48,449 nt of DNA from assembly GCA_029866005.1 (NCBI GenBank), contig JARXAE010000007.1:1-48449 (forward strand), given 5' to 3'. The translations under genes and the position numbers were made by a program. Of the stretch, positions 17,453-25,442 are shown piece by piece (position 1 is the first letter of the stretch; each line of letters begins with the position of its first letter). The notes below the pieces were generated by a model, which searched no databases, was not told the DNA's origin, and saw only the letters and a list, made by a program, of their open reading frames with translations. This DNA comes from Fimbriimonas sp. GTDB lineage: Bacteria; Armatimonadota; Fimbriimonadia; Fimbriimonadales; Fimbriimonadaceae.

Positions 17453-18883
17453 CTAGTTACCGCGCGCATCTCGATAGACCGAAAGCCGGCAAGAGCACTC
17501 ACCAACTGATGTCTTCGGCAGTCCCGTGACTCCATCTGGCTTGAGATTAGGGTTCGGAGACGCAAACTTTGCATTCACTTTCTTCAGCCATGAGTTCAAA
17601 TTTGCTTTTAGATCAGCTTGAGCCTTGGGGTGAGTGTCTGCCAAGTTGTTCGATTCACCTGGGTCAAGGGCCAGATTGTAAAGCTCGTTCTTACCGGTCT
17701 CGTACCAGTGAATGAGTTTGAAATCTCCTCTTCGAATCGCACTCGCCGGTGGCCTACTCACCGTATGATAGTGAGGATAGTGCCAGTAAAGGGTTCTGCC
17801 TTTCTTAGACGGTTTGCCGAAGAGTTGAGAGGCGAAACTGAGACCGTCCTGAACCTGAGAACGGGGTAGCTTTCCACCGATCATCTCAATCAAAGTGGGA
17901 TAGTAGTCGATCGTAGTAACCGGCGAATCAGACACTGCCCGGGCTGCCACTCGACCTGGCCAGCGGACCAAAAGCGGAGTTCGGATTCCCCCTTCGTACA
18001 GAAACCCTTTTCCTTCTCTTAAGGGTTTGTTATCAGTCACGCCGTGGAGACCACCATTATCGCTGGTGATCATCACCAGCGTGTTATCGTCCAAACCGCT
18101 CTCTTTGAGCTTTGCCATCAATCGACCGACATTTTGATCCAGGTTGTCGACCATGGCGGCGTATGTAGCCCGTCGTTTTGAGAAGTCTTTGCCAATAAGG
18201 CTCTCGTATTTTGCAAAGTCACTCGGCTTCGCTTGAAGTGGCATATGCACTGTGTAATGCGACAGCTGCAGAAAGAATGGGCGCGAATCATGACGAGAAA
18301 TCAGCCCAATTGCTTCATCGGTGAGCCGATCGGTGAGGTACTCCCCTGGATTGCCACCTGACAGCGGTCTTACTCGGTTGTAGTCGTTACCATCATTGCC
18401 ATAAGGATAGAAATAACTCGTCGGTTGCCCAGTTTCGTTGCCTGCAATATTGACATCAAAGCCATTTGCCGTCGGTCCATATGGATCTGCACCCAAGTGC
18501 CATTTGCCAACATTCCAAGTGGCATAGCCCTCGGATCGAAGCGACTCAGGAAGAGTGATCAGTTGAGGATTTAGATGGTCAGGCATCGCAGGCGAGACGA
18601 GCATTTGAGTGCGAATATTGGCCCCTGGTAGCCAATCGGTGATTCCGATTCGAGCTGGGTTTTGACCAGTTGCAATGGATGCTCGAGTCGGTGAACACAC
18701 ACTGGCGGCGGCGTAGCTCTGGGAGAAGCGAGTCCCCTCCGCAGCAAACCGGTCAATTTGGGGTGTTTTGTAGACGGTTGTGCCTTGCACCCCGAAGTCC
18801 TTCCACCCAAGATCATCGATGAGAATCAAGATGATGTTCGGCCTTGCGGGGGTGATGGCAAAAGCCAGTAGCAGCGAGGTCAT
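17453..18883 (-). CDS. secreted sulfatase (arylsulfatase family S1)
   Basis: Sulfatases hydrolyse sulfate esters, here probably of sulfated polysaccharides outside the cytoplasm. The active-site signature CSPTRAS (Cys63, converted to formylglycine) is intact. Metal-binding blocks are NIILILIDDLGWKDFG at the N-terminus and MITSDNGG. YATWNVGKWHLG supplies the usual Lys and His, and HYTVHMPLQ another His. The N-terminus MTSLLLAFAITPARPN is a short, uncharged signal-like stretch. Length is 476 aa. The C-terminus beyond about residue 440 (PNPNLKPDGVTGLPK ... CSCRLSVYRDARGN) is non-conserved and Cys-containing. No SD precedes ATG 18883; AAGAAT ends 6 nt upstream. No formylglycine-generating enzyme gene is nearby. 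Confidence 0.92.
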   Translation of the reverse strand: MTSLLLAFAITPARPNIILILIDDLGWKDFGVQGTTVYKTPQIDRFAAEGTRFSQSYAAASVCSPTRASIATGQNPARIGITDWLPGANIRTQMLVSPAMPDHLNPQLITLPESLRSEGYATWNVGKWHLGADPYGPTANGFDVNIAGNETGQPTSYFYPYGNDGNDYNRVRPLSGGNPGEYLTDRLTDEAIGLISRHDSRPFFLQLSHYTVHMPLQAKPSDFAKYESLIGKDFSKRRATYAAMVDNLDQNVGRLMAKLKESGLDDNTLVMITSDNGGLHGVTDNKPLREGKGFLYEGGIRTPLLVRWPGRVAARAVSDSPVTTIDYYPTLIEMIGGKLPRSQVQDGLSFASQLFGKPSKKGRTLYWHYPHYHTVSRPPASAIRRGDFKLIHWYETGKNELYNLALDPGESNNLADTHPKAQADLKANLNSWLKKVNAKFASPNPNLKPDGVTGLPKTSVGECSCRLSVYRDARGN

Positions 18884-19050
18884 GGGACTATTCTTGCATG
18901 ATGGATGAGGAGAAGAAGCCTATTCCCTCGATCCAACTGTTTTCACCATAACGTCGAGTGAGAATCGAGCACCACCTGACCCGGGTGTCCTCCTTAGGAG
19001 CTACCGATGATGATCAGAACTCTAACAACATTAACCGAAATCAGAGCCGC
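18884..19050 (-). other. intergenic region upstream of the sulfatase gene
   Basis: These 167 bp separate the end of the SARP-like regulator gene from the sulfatase start. They hold a candidate -10 (minus-strand AAGAAT at 18890-18895) and short imperfect inverted repeats around 18975-19005. No clear terminator with a T-run was seen. Confidence 0.35.
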
Positions 19051-21924
19051 CTAGCCACCAAATGCGACCCTATTTGACCTGTTTGAGATGATACGTTCTT
19101 GCTGAGATCCTAAGTCAAGCCACTTAGCGACGTCCAATCCCCATTCATCGATAAGTCGGTAGGATTCAGAGTTCGAGGATGCAATCCTCACGCAAGAGCG
19201 AACGAAATTTGTTAACTCCAGGAAGCTAACTGGAGAATCACTTACCGAGTAAGGCAGACTAAACGTGGTGCCTGCCTGCTGTCCAATGACTCCAAGTTCA
19301 ATGGGAGCAAGAGGAACTGGTGTTAATCTCTCAGACAGCATCCTTGCTTCAAGTGCAAGCGAGCTTAACTGAAGAGCTGTCAGCTTCTCGTAGATCAACT
19401 CACAAGTCCCCTTTACATGCCTTCTCACTTCGGCGGTCAGACCATCGGCGACTTGGAGCCCAATTCCGATCGCTCCCAAAAGAATTGACTCAGATGGATC
19501 GAACATGTTGGTCAAGAACTTGGCAGCATTTTGGAGAATCCAACCTTCTTGTTGTGAAAGTTTGTACATCCTCGCATACCCCAGAGCTACATGAAACGAG
19601 GATTTGACTTCAGATTGCGGAAGTCCAGCCTCAAACATGGTCAAGGCTTCCATGTGGAGCAATTCCACTCGGTAGTGGTCATTGGGAGCAAATTGAGCAA
19701 GTCTAATGGCCGCCCGCCTCACTTCGAGAGCCTCAATAAACTTGCCGCTAACAGAAAGAGTGATTGACATGTTATGAAGCAACTTCAACTCCAATAGAGG
19801 CGGACAGTTGAAGTCAAGCATTCCCAGCGCAAGTTCAAAGATGCGCTGGGACTCCTCTAACTTTTCACTCAATCGAAGTCCCAAGCCCATCTGGGAATAG
19901 ATTTCAATCTGATGTGTGATCGGTGCTTGACCTAACCGCCCATCTTGAAGAAGCACGGTCATGAATCGCTCTAGACCTTCAGAATCTTGACGCAGTATGT
20001 AGAGCGTTCCCAGAGCTAGCGCGTACCGGATGAATATGGTTGGATCCAAGTCCATCGTCCAAAGCGACTTCTCCAGCAGATCTGGGTTGATTGATCCATC
20101 TTGAAACGCGGCCGCGTGGGGTCTCAGACTAGATAGAAGTTCGAGTGCCAGGCAAACTTCTCCCCGTGCTGCGAGACTTGAGGCAACTTTGAAAAGAACT
20201 CGCAGGTGCGAGATGAGCAGCTCTTCTTTCGGAACAACAATGCCATTTTGGGAGCATCGTTCGACGATCGCATTAAGAAACTCAACCAGATAGTGTTCCA
20301 GTTCGGCTTCGAAACCACCGGAATGGATTTGCTCCACAACAGTTTCAGAGGCCCGCAACTCCATCTGATCCCGGTTGACCAACACAAGACCACAGTCCGT
20401 GAGCGCCTTGAGCACCCAAAGATCAATGTTTAGCATCTCCCTTGCAATTGAGAATGGAACCCGCTCACCGATGCCCGCAAGTGCAATGATTCCATTTCGG
20501 ATTTGCGGTTCAAATTGCGCGAGAGTTTCGGCTAAAGCAGCCCTTAAAAATTGCCCGGCAGTGAGCTTTGAGTCTGGACTCGACTCGAACTGAGCCGCGA
20601 CGGCTCGTATGCCAACCGTTTTAGAAAGGTTTGCCACGAGTTTCAAGCTAAGGGGCAATCCGCTCGCCGATTTCGCCAAAGAAACGGAATATTCACGTGC
20701 TGCTGGTGTCACCGGATCAGAGATAGCGCTCTCAAGCAAGAGAGTAGCGGGTCCAGGACGTGACGGAGTTCCAACATCTAATGGCCTCACGGTAAGTGAC
20801 TCTGCGTACGAAAAACCTACTGACGTCTTGCCGACCACCACAATGGAATGGCACTTGCACACTCGTTCAATATAGTTGAGCGATTCCGAGTATCTCGAAC
20901 TGTATCCATCAACGATGATCACGTCTGCGGGAGCTTCGGGCAGGATTTGGGAGAGATCGTCGGGAGATTCATCCGGGAGGTTGATCCAGCAGAATCGGAA
21001 CAGACTAAGACTACGCTCCGCGACGACACATCTCAGGAGGTGGGATTTACCCACGCCAGCAACCCCGCCCACATAAAGTTTCCCACCTCGCAAGATCAGC
21101 TTGGCCGCCAATTCTATTAAATCTTCTCGACCGAACGTGATCTCCGGCTTGCTGGGAATGATAAGGCGTCGATCCTCTGGTGGTTGCTCGAGCTGACGTA
21201 AGAGCGATTCACACAGCACTCGAATCCGAGTTGCTGGACGCTCACCTAAGTCATCCACTAGAAGAGTTTCGTAGTCAAGGTACGTTTGCAAAACTTCTTG
21301 CCGGCACTGAGTGGCAGCATAGAGTTTCAGCAAAGATTCAACGTTCAGCGAACTGAGGGGCAGAAACGGGCGGAGAATGGAGACAACTTGAACGATCCTG
21401 AGCCGCATGCTTCCCACAGAGGGCAAAAGCGAAAGCTGTTCCAGGCATCCAAGCATCGATTCTGCGATATCTGAAGCACACAGTGCATCAGGTTCTGCTC
21501 GGAGCGACTCCGCGAGGCGTTCGGGGACTACTGCTGAGAACGCTTCCAGAGCTAGCTCCCGTTCCTCAAACGAGGAACGGGAGCTCAGTTGAGCACAAAC
21601 ATCTTGAAGATCCCACATGTCGCAGGTCAGAGACTTTGGTGCGAATCGCACCTTTTCTCCCACGCGTTCGAGCAGTTTTGGAATCCCGATCTGGGCCGCC
21701 CGTGAATTCGTTCGCGTTAACTGGGTCCTCAGCCCATTCTGTGGATCGTCCCAAGTTTGAGCATAAAGAGCGTCAATGAGTCGGCTGCTAGTCACGCCTT
21801 CTCGCCCTTGGCAGGCCACAAACTTGATCAGCCTTAAGCTCTCGTGATGCCTTGTCGGAAACTCCACACTCGTGGGCCCCGTGAGAACATCTCCTCCGAG
21901 CAGTCTCAATCGCAAAGCGTGCAC
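19051..21924 (-). CDS. large SARP/AfsR-like transcriptional regulator with STAND-type ATPase
   Basis: This 957-residue protein combines four regions. Residues about 5-100 resemble an OmpR-type winged helix. Residues about 115-245 resemble a bacterial transcriptional activation domain, ending in LLKLYAATQCRQEVLQTYLDYETLLVDDLGERP. A NACHT/NB-ARC-like ATPase follows, with Walker A GGVAGVGKS at 286-294 and Walker B DVIIVDG at about 334-340. The C-terminal half is a long alpha-helical, TPR-like region. This order matches AfsR-type signal-transduction ATPases, which bind DNA after a nucleotide-dependent switch. The target genes are unknown; the sulfatase downstream and the small genes upstream are candidates. 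The start is GTG 21924, with TAGAAT 6 nt upstream and no SD. Confidence 0.85.
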   Translation of the reverse strand: MHALRLRLLGGDVLTGPTSVEFPTRHHESLRLIKFVACQGREGVTSSRLIDALYAQTWDDPQNGLRTQLTRTNSRAAQIGIPKLLERVGEKVRFAPKSLTCDMWDLQDVCAQLSSRSSFEERELALEAFSAVVPERLAESLRAEPDALCASDIAESMLGCLEQLSLLPSVGSMRLRIVQVVSILRPFLPLSSLNVESLLKLYAATQCRQEVLQTYLDYETLLVDDLGERPATRIRVLCESLLRQLEQPPEDRRLIIPSKPEITFGREDLIELAAKLILRGGKLYVGGVAGVGKSHLLRCVVAERSLSLFRFCWINLPDESPDDLSQILPEAPADVIIVDGYSSRYSESLNYIERVCKCHSIVVVGKTSVGFSYAESLTVRPLDVGTPSRPGPATLLLESAISDPVTPAAREYSVSLAKSASGLPLSLKLVANLSKTVGIRAVAAQFESSPDSKLTAGQFLRAALAETLAQFEPQIRNGIIALAGIGERVPFSIAREMLNIDLWVLKALTDCGLVLVNRDQMELRASETVVEQIHSGGFEAELEHYLVEFLNAIVERCSQNGIVVPKEELLISHLRVLFKVASSLAARGEVCLALELLSSLRPHAAAFQDGSINPDLLEKSLWTMDLDPTIFIRYALALGTLYILRQDSEGLERFMTVLLQDGRLGQAPITHQIEIYSQMGLGLRLSEKLEESQRIFELALGMLDFNCPPLLELKLLHNMSITLSVSGKFIEALEVRRAAIRLAQFAPNDHYRVELLHMEALTMFEAGLPQSEVKSSFHVALGYARMYKLSQQEGWILQNAAKFLTNMFDPSESILLGAIGIGLQVADGLTAEVRRHVKGTCELIYEKLTALQLSSLALEARMLSERLTPVPLAPIELGVIGQQAGTTFSLPYSVSDSPVSFLELTNFVRSCVRIASSNSESYRLIDEWGLDVAKWLDLGSQQERIISNRSNRVAFGG

Positions 21925-21930
21925 GACTTG

Positions 21931-21936
21931 ATTCTA
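21931..21936 (-). promoter_or_regulatory. -10 box of the SARP-like regulator gene
   Basis: TAGAAT ends 6 nt before GTG 21924. A TTTCAC sequence lies 17 bp further upstream (21954-21959, minus strand) as a possible -35. The spacing implies a leaderless mRNA. Confidence 0.5.
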
Positions 21937-21982
21937 CGCTATCCCTGTTCTTCGTGAAATGGTCATGCAATGGCAACTCCGA

Positions 21983-21988
21983 TAGCAT
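21983..21988 (+). promoter_or_regulatory. -10 box of a small secreted-protein gene
   Basis: TAGCAT ends 6 nt before GTG 21995, with TGGTCA 17 bp upstream as a weak -35. No SD is present. Confidence 0.42.
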
Positions 21989-21994
21989 TAGATC

Positions 21995-22333
21995 GTGATT
22001 CGCCGACTCCTTACCCTAACCCTAATCGTTTTTGTGGCATCGCTTACCACAGCAATGCCCCCTGCTAATAGAGCCAGCGGCAATTGGGAACCCGTTCACC
22101 AATACATTGTTGACCACGCGATCCACGTTGATCCAGGTGCAGAAGAATCCCTCTTCGTGGAGGCCAGTCTTGGTATAGAGACTTGGGAGACATTCGGAAC
22201 GGCGAGTCGCATCGCTTCAAAGCAGGGATTTGGAACAGGCTGGCCTTCCGGAAATACTGCTGTGCACTTTCCGACCGTCGAAGAAGCAGAATCTTTAGCA
22301 GCTCTTGTTCGCCAAGCTACCAACCTGAGGTGA
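21995..22333 (+). CDS. small secreted protein of unknown function
   Basis: The 112-residue protein begins with a standard signal peptide (MIRRLLTLTLIVFVASLTTA, cleavage before MPP). The mature part is polar, with WEPVHQYIVDHAIHVDPG, a Gly/Thr-rich middle (GFGTGWPSGNTAVHF) and a helical C-terminus. I recognise no family. The only plausible start is GTG 21995, which lies 6 nt after a TAGCAT box, again suggesting a leaderless mRNA. It is divergent from the SARP-like regulator gene (70 bp between starts). A second small gene follows after 9 bp and uses an SD located at this gene's stop codon, so the two are probably co-expressed. Confidence 0.62.
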   Translation: MIRRLLTLTLIVFVASLTTAMPPANRASGNWEPVHQYIVDHAIHVDPGAEESLFVEASLGIETWETFGTASRIASKQGFGTGWPSGNTAVHFPTVEEAESLAALVRQATNLR

Positions 22334-22342
22334 GATCGTCAA

Positions 22343-22666
22343 TTGACCAACTATTTAAACATCGGTCTTCCCCACAATGAGTGGGTCATCGTGAAACACC
22401 CCACCGGACGCTTGGAGGACCTGGGCTATGTCAGGCTTCAGGAGCAAATGGCCACAACCGAAGGTAAGCAAGTTGCACCGATTGGGATGAACCGAGTCCT
22501 CGTCCAACGAAACGGGGAAGTGTTGTTGGCCTACCTTTGGGGCGAACGTGAACAGGGACTCGAGGGGGGCTTCTCCGGGCGAGTAAAGACCGGTGATCGT
22601 GTCCTTTACATCGGCAAAGCCGCCTATGAGCTTGCGAAGTCGGCGCGAAAACTTATCGACTTCTAA
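22343..22666 (+). CDS. small protein of unknown function, coupled to the preceding gene
   Basis: The 107-residue protein has no obvious signal peptide. It contains hydrophobic strands separated by charged turns (VLVQRNGEVLLAYLWGERE; SGRVKTGDRVLYIGKAAYELA), suggesting a small beta-rich fold. The start is TTG 22343: GAGGTGA, which overlaps the upstream stop codon, is a strong SD about 8 nt before it. No other start codon precedes the conserved-looking region. I do not recognise the family. Co-expression with the secreted-protein gene upstream is the only functional hint. Confidence 0.55.
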   Translation: MTNYLNIGLPHNEWVIVKHPTGRLEDLGYVRLQEQMATTEGKQVAPIGMNRVLVQRNGEVLLAYLWGEREQGLEGGFSGRVKTGDRVLYIGKAAYELAKSARKLIDF

Positions 22667-22692
22667 TGTCACAAGTGTGCCTAGAATTTCCC

Positions 22693-22740
22693 GTGGAGCA
22701 TAAGACTAAGCAACAACCTAAGTTGTAAGAAGCGCTCCAC
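22693..22740. repeat. nested inverted repeats between convergent genes
   Basis: GTGGAGC (22693-22699) and GCTCCAC (22734-22740) are perfect inverted arms. Between them CAAC (22711-22714) and GTTG (22722-22725) can form an inner stem. No T-run follows on either strand, so it is not a standard terminator. Confidence 0.3.
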
Positions 22741-22794
22741 AAGATCAGATCAATGAACAGCTAGGCTCTTTTGCATTTTGTAGACTCGTGGCCA

Positions 22795-24060
22795 CTATTT
22801 AAAGAAGTCGAACTTCGCCAGCTTATCGCGAACCGACGCCAGAAACGCCCCTGCGAGCATGCCGTCGATCAACCGGTGATCGTACGTCAAAACTAAGTGC
22901 ATGATCGAGCGGATAGCAATCATGTCATCCACAATCACCGGGGTCTTCTTGATCGCATAGACCCCTAGGATTCCGGCCTGAGGAGCATTGATCATCGGCG
23001 TACCGAAGAGGGCGCCATAGGTTCCCGGGTTGGTCAGCGTAAACGTGCCGCCCTGGACATCAGCTACAGAAAGCGAGTTCGATCGAGCCTTCTTGGCAAT
23101 TCCATCAAGGTCTCGAGCGATATCCACAAGAGATTTGGTGTGGCAGTCGCGGATGACGGGGACAATGAGTCCGCCCTCGCCTTTGGCTCCGAGTGCTACA
23201 GCAACGCCCATATGGACGCCCTTAGTCTTTACGATGTTGTTGTCCGGCATCAGCGCGGCGTTCATCAGCGGAAACTCAACGAGCGCCTCGGTGAGGGCCT
23301 TGATGAAGAACGGGGTGTACGTGAGCTTGACGCCGTAAGTCTCAAGGAAGGTCTCCTTGTTCTTGTCACGGAAGTTGACCATGTGAGTGACATCGACTTC
23401 GGTGATTGTGGTGACGGTCGGCACCTGTGATGATTTGATCATGTGATCAGCGATCATCTTGCGCATTCCGGCCAACGGAGTGACCTCTTGGTCCGGTCCA
23501 GCCACGGTTGCGACCGGGGCTTTGAATTCAGGAGCCTTTGCGGTAGGTGCCGCGACGGTCTTCGAGGCTCCGCCAGCAAGGAAGGCCTCTAGGTCCTTCT
23601 TCGTGACGCGTCCGCCTTCGCCGGAACCACTGATGGTGGCAAGCTGGGCATCGGAAACATTGTTGTCCTTCGCCATCGCCCGAACCAGCGGTGTGTACCA
23701 GCGCTTTTCTCCCGGTGCAGGTTGAAGGCTGGACGTTGAAACTTCAGTCGGAGTTGGGGTTGCTGCGACTTCTGCCTTAGGCTCTTCTTTCTTTGCAACT
23801 GGGGCACTTGCGGCCGCTGAAGCATCCGTTTCGATGTAGCCCACAGCTTCAAAAACTCTGACCAATGCTCCTTCGGCAATGGTGATTTCGGTGAGGACAC
23901 CTGCGGAGGGTGCACCGAGTTCGGTGTTGACCTTATCGGTCATGATCTCGACTACCGGCTCGTCTTCTTTGACGGTGTCGCCTACCTGTTTTAACCAGCG
24001 GCTAACTGTCCCTTCGTGGACGGACTCACCGAGCTCGGGCATCAAGATCTCTACACGCAT
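22795..24060 (-). CDS. 2-oxoacid dehydrogenase complex E2, dihydrolipoyl acyltransferase
   Basis: E2 transfers acyl groups from E1-bound intermediates to CoA and forms the core of the complex. Three parts are visible. A lipoyl domain (residues 1-77) carries the lipoylated Lys43 in MTDKVNTE. After an Ala/Pro/Glu-rich linker, a peripheral-subunit-binding domain (about 120-160) includes YTPLVRAMAKDNNVSD and GEGGRVTKKDLEAFL. The catalytic domain ends in YDHRLIDG with the His and Asp of the active site. Length is 421 aa. The ATG has a strong SD (AGGAGA). It follows the phenylalanine hydroxylase gene by 9 bp. This, and the MPELGESVHEGTVSRWLK lipoyl type, suggest a branched-chain or succinyl type; E1 and E3 genes are not in the window, so the substrate is uncertain. 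Confidence 0.92.
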   Translation of the reverse strand: MRVEILMPELGESVHEGTVSRWLKQVGDTVKEDEPVVEIMTDKVNTELGAPSAGVLTEITIAEGALVRVFEAVGYIETDASAAASAPVAKKEEPKAEVAATPTPTEVSTSSLQPAPGEKRWYTPLVRAMAKDNNVSDAQLATISGSGEGGRVTKKDLEAFLAGGASKTVAAPTAKAPEFKAPVATVAGPDQEVTPLAGMRKMIADHMIKSSQVPTVTTITEVDVTHMVNFRDKNKETFLETYGVKLTYTPFFIKALTEALVEFPLMNAALMPDNNIVKTKGVHMGVAVALGAKGEGGLIVPVIRDCHTKSLVDIARDLDGIAKKARSNSLSVADVQGGTFTLTNPGTYGALFGTPMINAPQAGILGVYAIKKTPVIVDDMIAIRSIMHLVLTYDHRLIDGMLAGAFLASVRDKLAKFDFFK

Positions 24061-24069
24061 TTCTTTCTC

Positions 24070-25014
24070 CTAGTCTACCGATTGAGAGTCGAATTCGGCG
24101 GCAATAAAGCTCCTCAAATCCGCTTCGTTGACAAGTGGCTCGCCAGGCGAGACGTTGTCCAGTTTGCCGTCTTTCATCCAATCCTCCAACTCTCCCACAA
24201 GGGAAAACAGGTGATCGAAACTATCCACCCAGAACAGTAGAGGCTGGTAATGGTCAATTTCGAAGTATTGGTTGATGACCCATTCAAGTTGAATGGGAAA
24301 GCGTTGAACATCGGGAGATTCGATGCAATGGGCAAGTTCACCGTAGGAGCTAAGGAGACCGCTTCCATAGACCTTCATCCCTGAGGATTCCTTCATGAGG
24401 CCAAATTCGATGGTAAACCAGAAGAACCGAGCCATCGCTTTGATGATGCTCTCGACTCTCTTGACCTGCTTTTCAGAATCTTTGATGGATTGAGCGATCT
24501 CGGCGGCGAGATGGGCAAGGTCACCAAGGCGAACGAGGGTGTCAGCAAACGCCTTGTCGGTGTGCATCGGCACGTGGCCAGCAATGTCATGAAAAATATC
24601 GGGCTCAGGAAGGTAATCAAGCTTGTCACCCCGGCGAATTGTGATCGTGGTTGGAAACTCGCGATTACGAAGGCAATCAAAGAACATAAACGCCGGGACA
24701 TAGCCGGCAACAGCCTTGGCCTTAAACCCAGTGAGGGGATTAAGGAACTGATTGACATCATCAAGTTTTGGAACTCGTTGAGGGTTTAGGCAAAGGTTAT
24801 CGATCCCTCGCATGAAATGCTGATTCGCATACTTATCCCAGCGGGGGCTCATTCGCGAGTAAAGCGCGGCCCAAGCTTCGTGATTTGCCTCGGAGTAAAG
24901 ATGATAAGGTTGCTCAATGTAGAGCTCCCCGGCAGCCTTTCGAGCTTCGATGAACGGAGCCTCCGTTGTGGTTAGACCGATTGGAACCGGAACCTCATTG
25001 TTCGCAGTTGACAT
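24070..25014 (-). CDS. phhA: phenylalanine 4-monooxygenase (aromatic amino acid hydroxylase)
   Basis: The enzyme hydroxylates phenylalanine to tyrosine with molecular oxygen and a pterin cofactor, using a non-haem iron. The iron ligands are in place: His142 and His147 in PDIFHDIAGHVP and Glu203 in FTIEFGL. Further family blocks include YVPAFMFFDCLRNREFP and YGSGLLSSYGEL. Length (314 aa) fits bacterial single-domain enzymes. A tryptophan or tyrosine hydroxylase specificity cannot be excluded from motifs. The E2 gene follows 9 bp downstream, a small membrane protein gene lies 27 bp upstream, and an FAH-family gene is further upstream on the same strand. This hints at aromatic amino acid breakdown. 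Confidence 0.93.
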   Translation of the reverse strand: MSTANNEVPVPIGLTTTEAPFIEARKAAGELYIEQPYHLYSEANHEAWAALYSRMSPRWDKYANQHFMRGIDNLCLNPQRVPKLDDVNQFLNPLTGFKAKAVAGYVPAFMFFDCLRNREFPTTITIRRGDKLDYLPEPDIFHDIAGHVPMHTDKAFADTLVRLGDLAHLAAEIAQSIKDSEKQVKRVESIIKAMARFFWFTIEFGLMKESSGMKVYGSGLLSSYGELAHCIESPDVQRFPIQLEWVINQYFEIDHYQPLLFWVDSFDHLFSLVGELEDWMKDGKLDNVSPGEPLVNEADLRSFIAAEFDSQSVD

Positions 25015-25041
25015 GATGCTTGCTATTTTACTAGGATTAGC

Positions 25042-25398
25042 CTAGTAGAGCCGCTCCGCGTCGGTTCGCTTTCGCATGAATTCTCGGATGCCGATCCCGA
25101 TTGTCGTTAACAGTGGCAATCCAAGCGCGATATAGTGGGAATATCGGATTTTTCCCGTTACCAACGTATTGGCGTAAAGAATATCCCGAGTGAACATGAA
25201 CCGCTGCATACCAAAAAGGAGTGCAAATCCAAATGCGACGTAGACGATAGGCATCCACTTCGGACGCTTCCCTTCACTCTCGAGATAGCGATTCGATGCG
25301 GAATAAGCGATTACTCCAAAAGCAAGGAAGAGAAGCGGGATCATCATGATTTCCAGCGCACTCTCGGGGGACCCAGACTCGGGGCTAAAAAAATCCAT
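25042..25398 (-). CDS. small membrane protein of unknown function
   Basis: This 118-residue protein has about three predicted membrane segments (residues 17-34, 48-65 and 88-105), separated by short charged loops (SNRYLESEGKRPKW) and ending in a basic tail (REFMRKRTDAERLY). I recognise no family. The start is ATG 25398; a CATAAT box lies 13 nt upstream. It sits between a histidine kinase gene and phhA on the same strand, with gaps of 44 and 27 bp, so it may be co-transcribed. Confidence 0.65.
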   Translation of the reverse strand: MDFFSPESGSPESALEIMMIPLLFLAFGVIAYSASNRYLESEGKRPKWMPIVYVAFGFALLFGMQRFMFTRDILYANTLVTGKIRYSHYIALGLPLLTTIGIGIREFMRKRTDAERLY

Positions 25399-25442
25399 AC
25401 TTGTAACCCAAATTATGGCAGACCCTAGTAAATTTCACAGGG

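Noticed and set aside
17442-17462. GGTAAC/GTTACC hairpin at the sulfatase stop codon as a terminator
   Set aside because: A 7-bp stem exists, but only a short GGTTT follows much later; not convincing.
21995-22666. One gene split by a frameshift
   Set aside because: The second frame has its own strong SD (GAGGTGA) and TTG start, and the first ends naturally with a signal-peptide-bearing 112-aa product; no homology bridges them.
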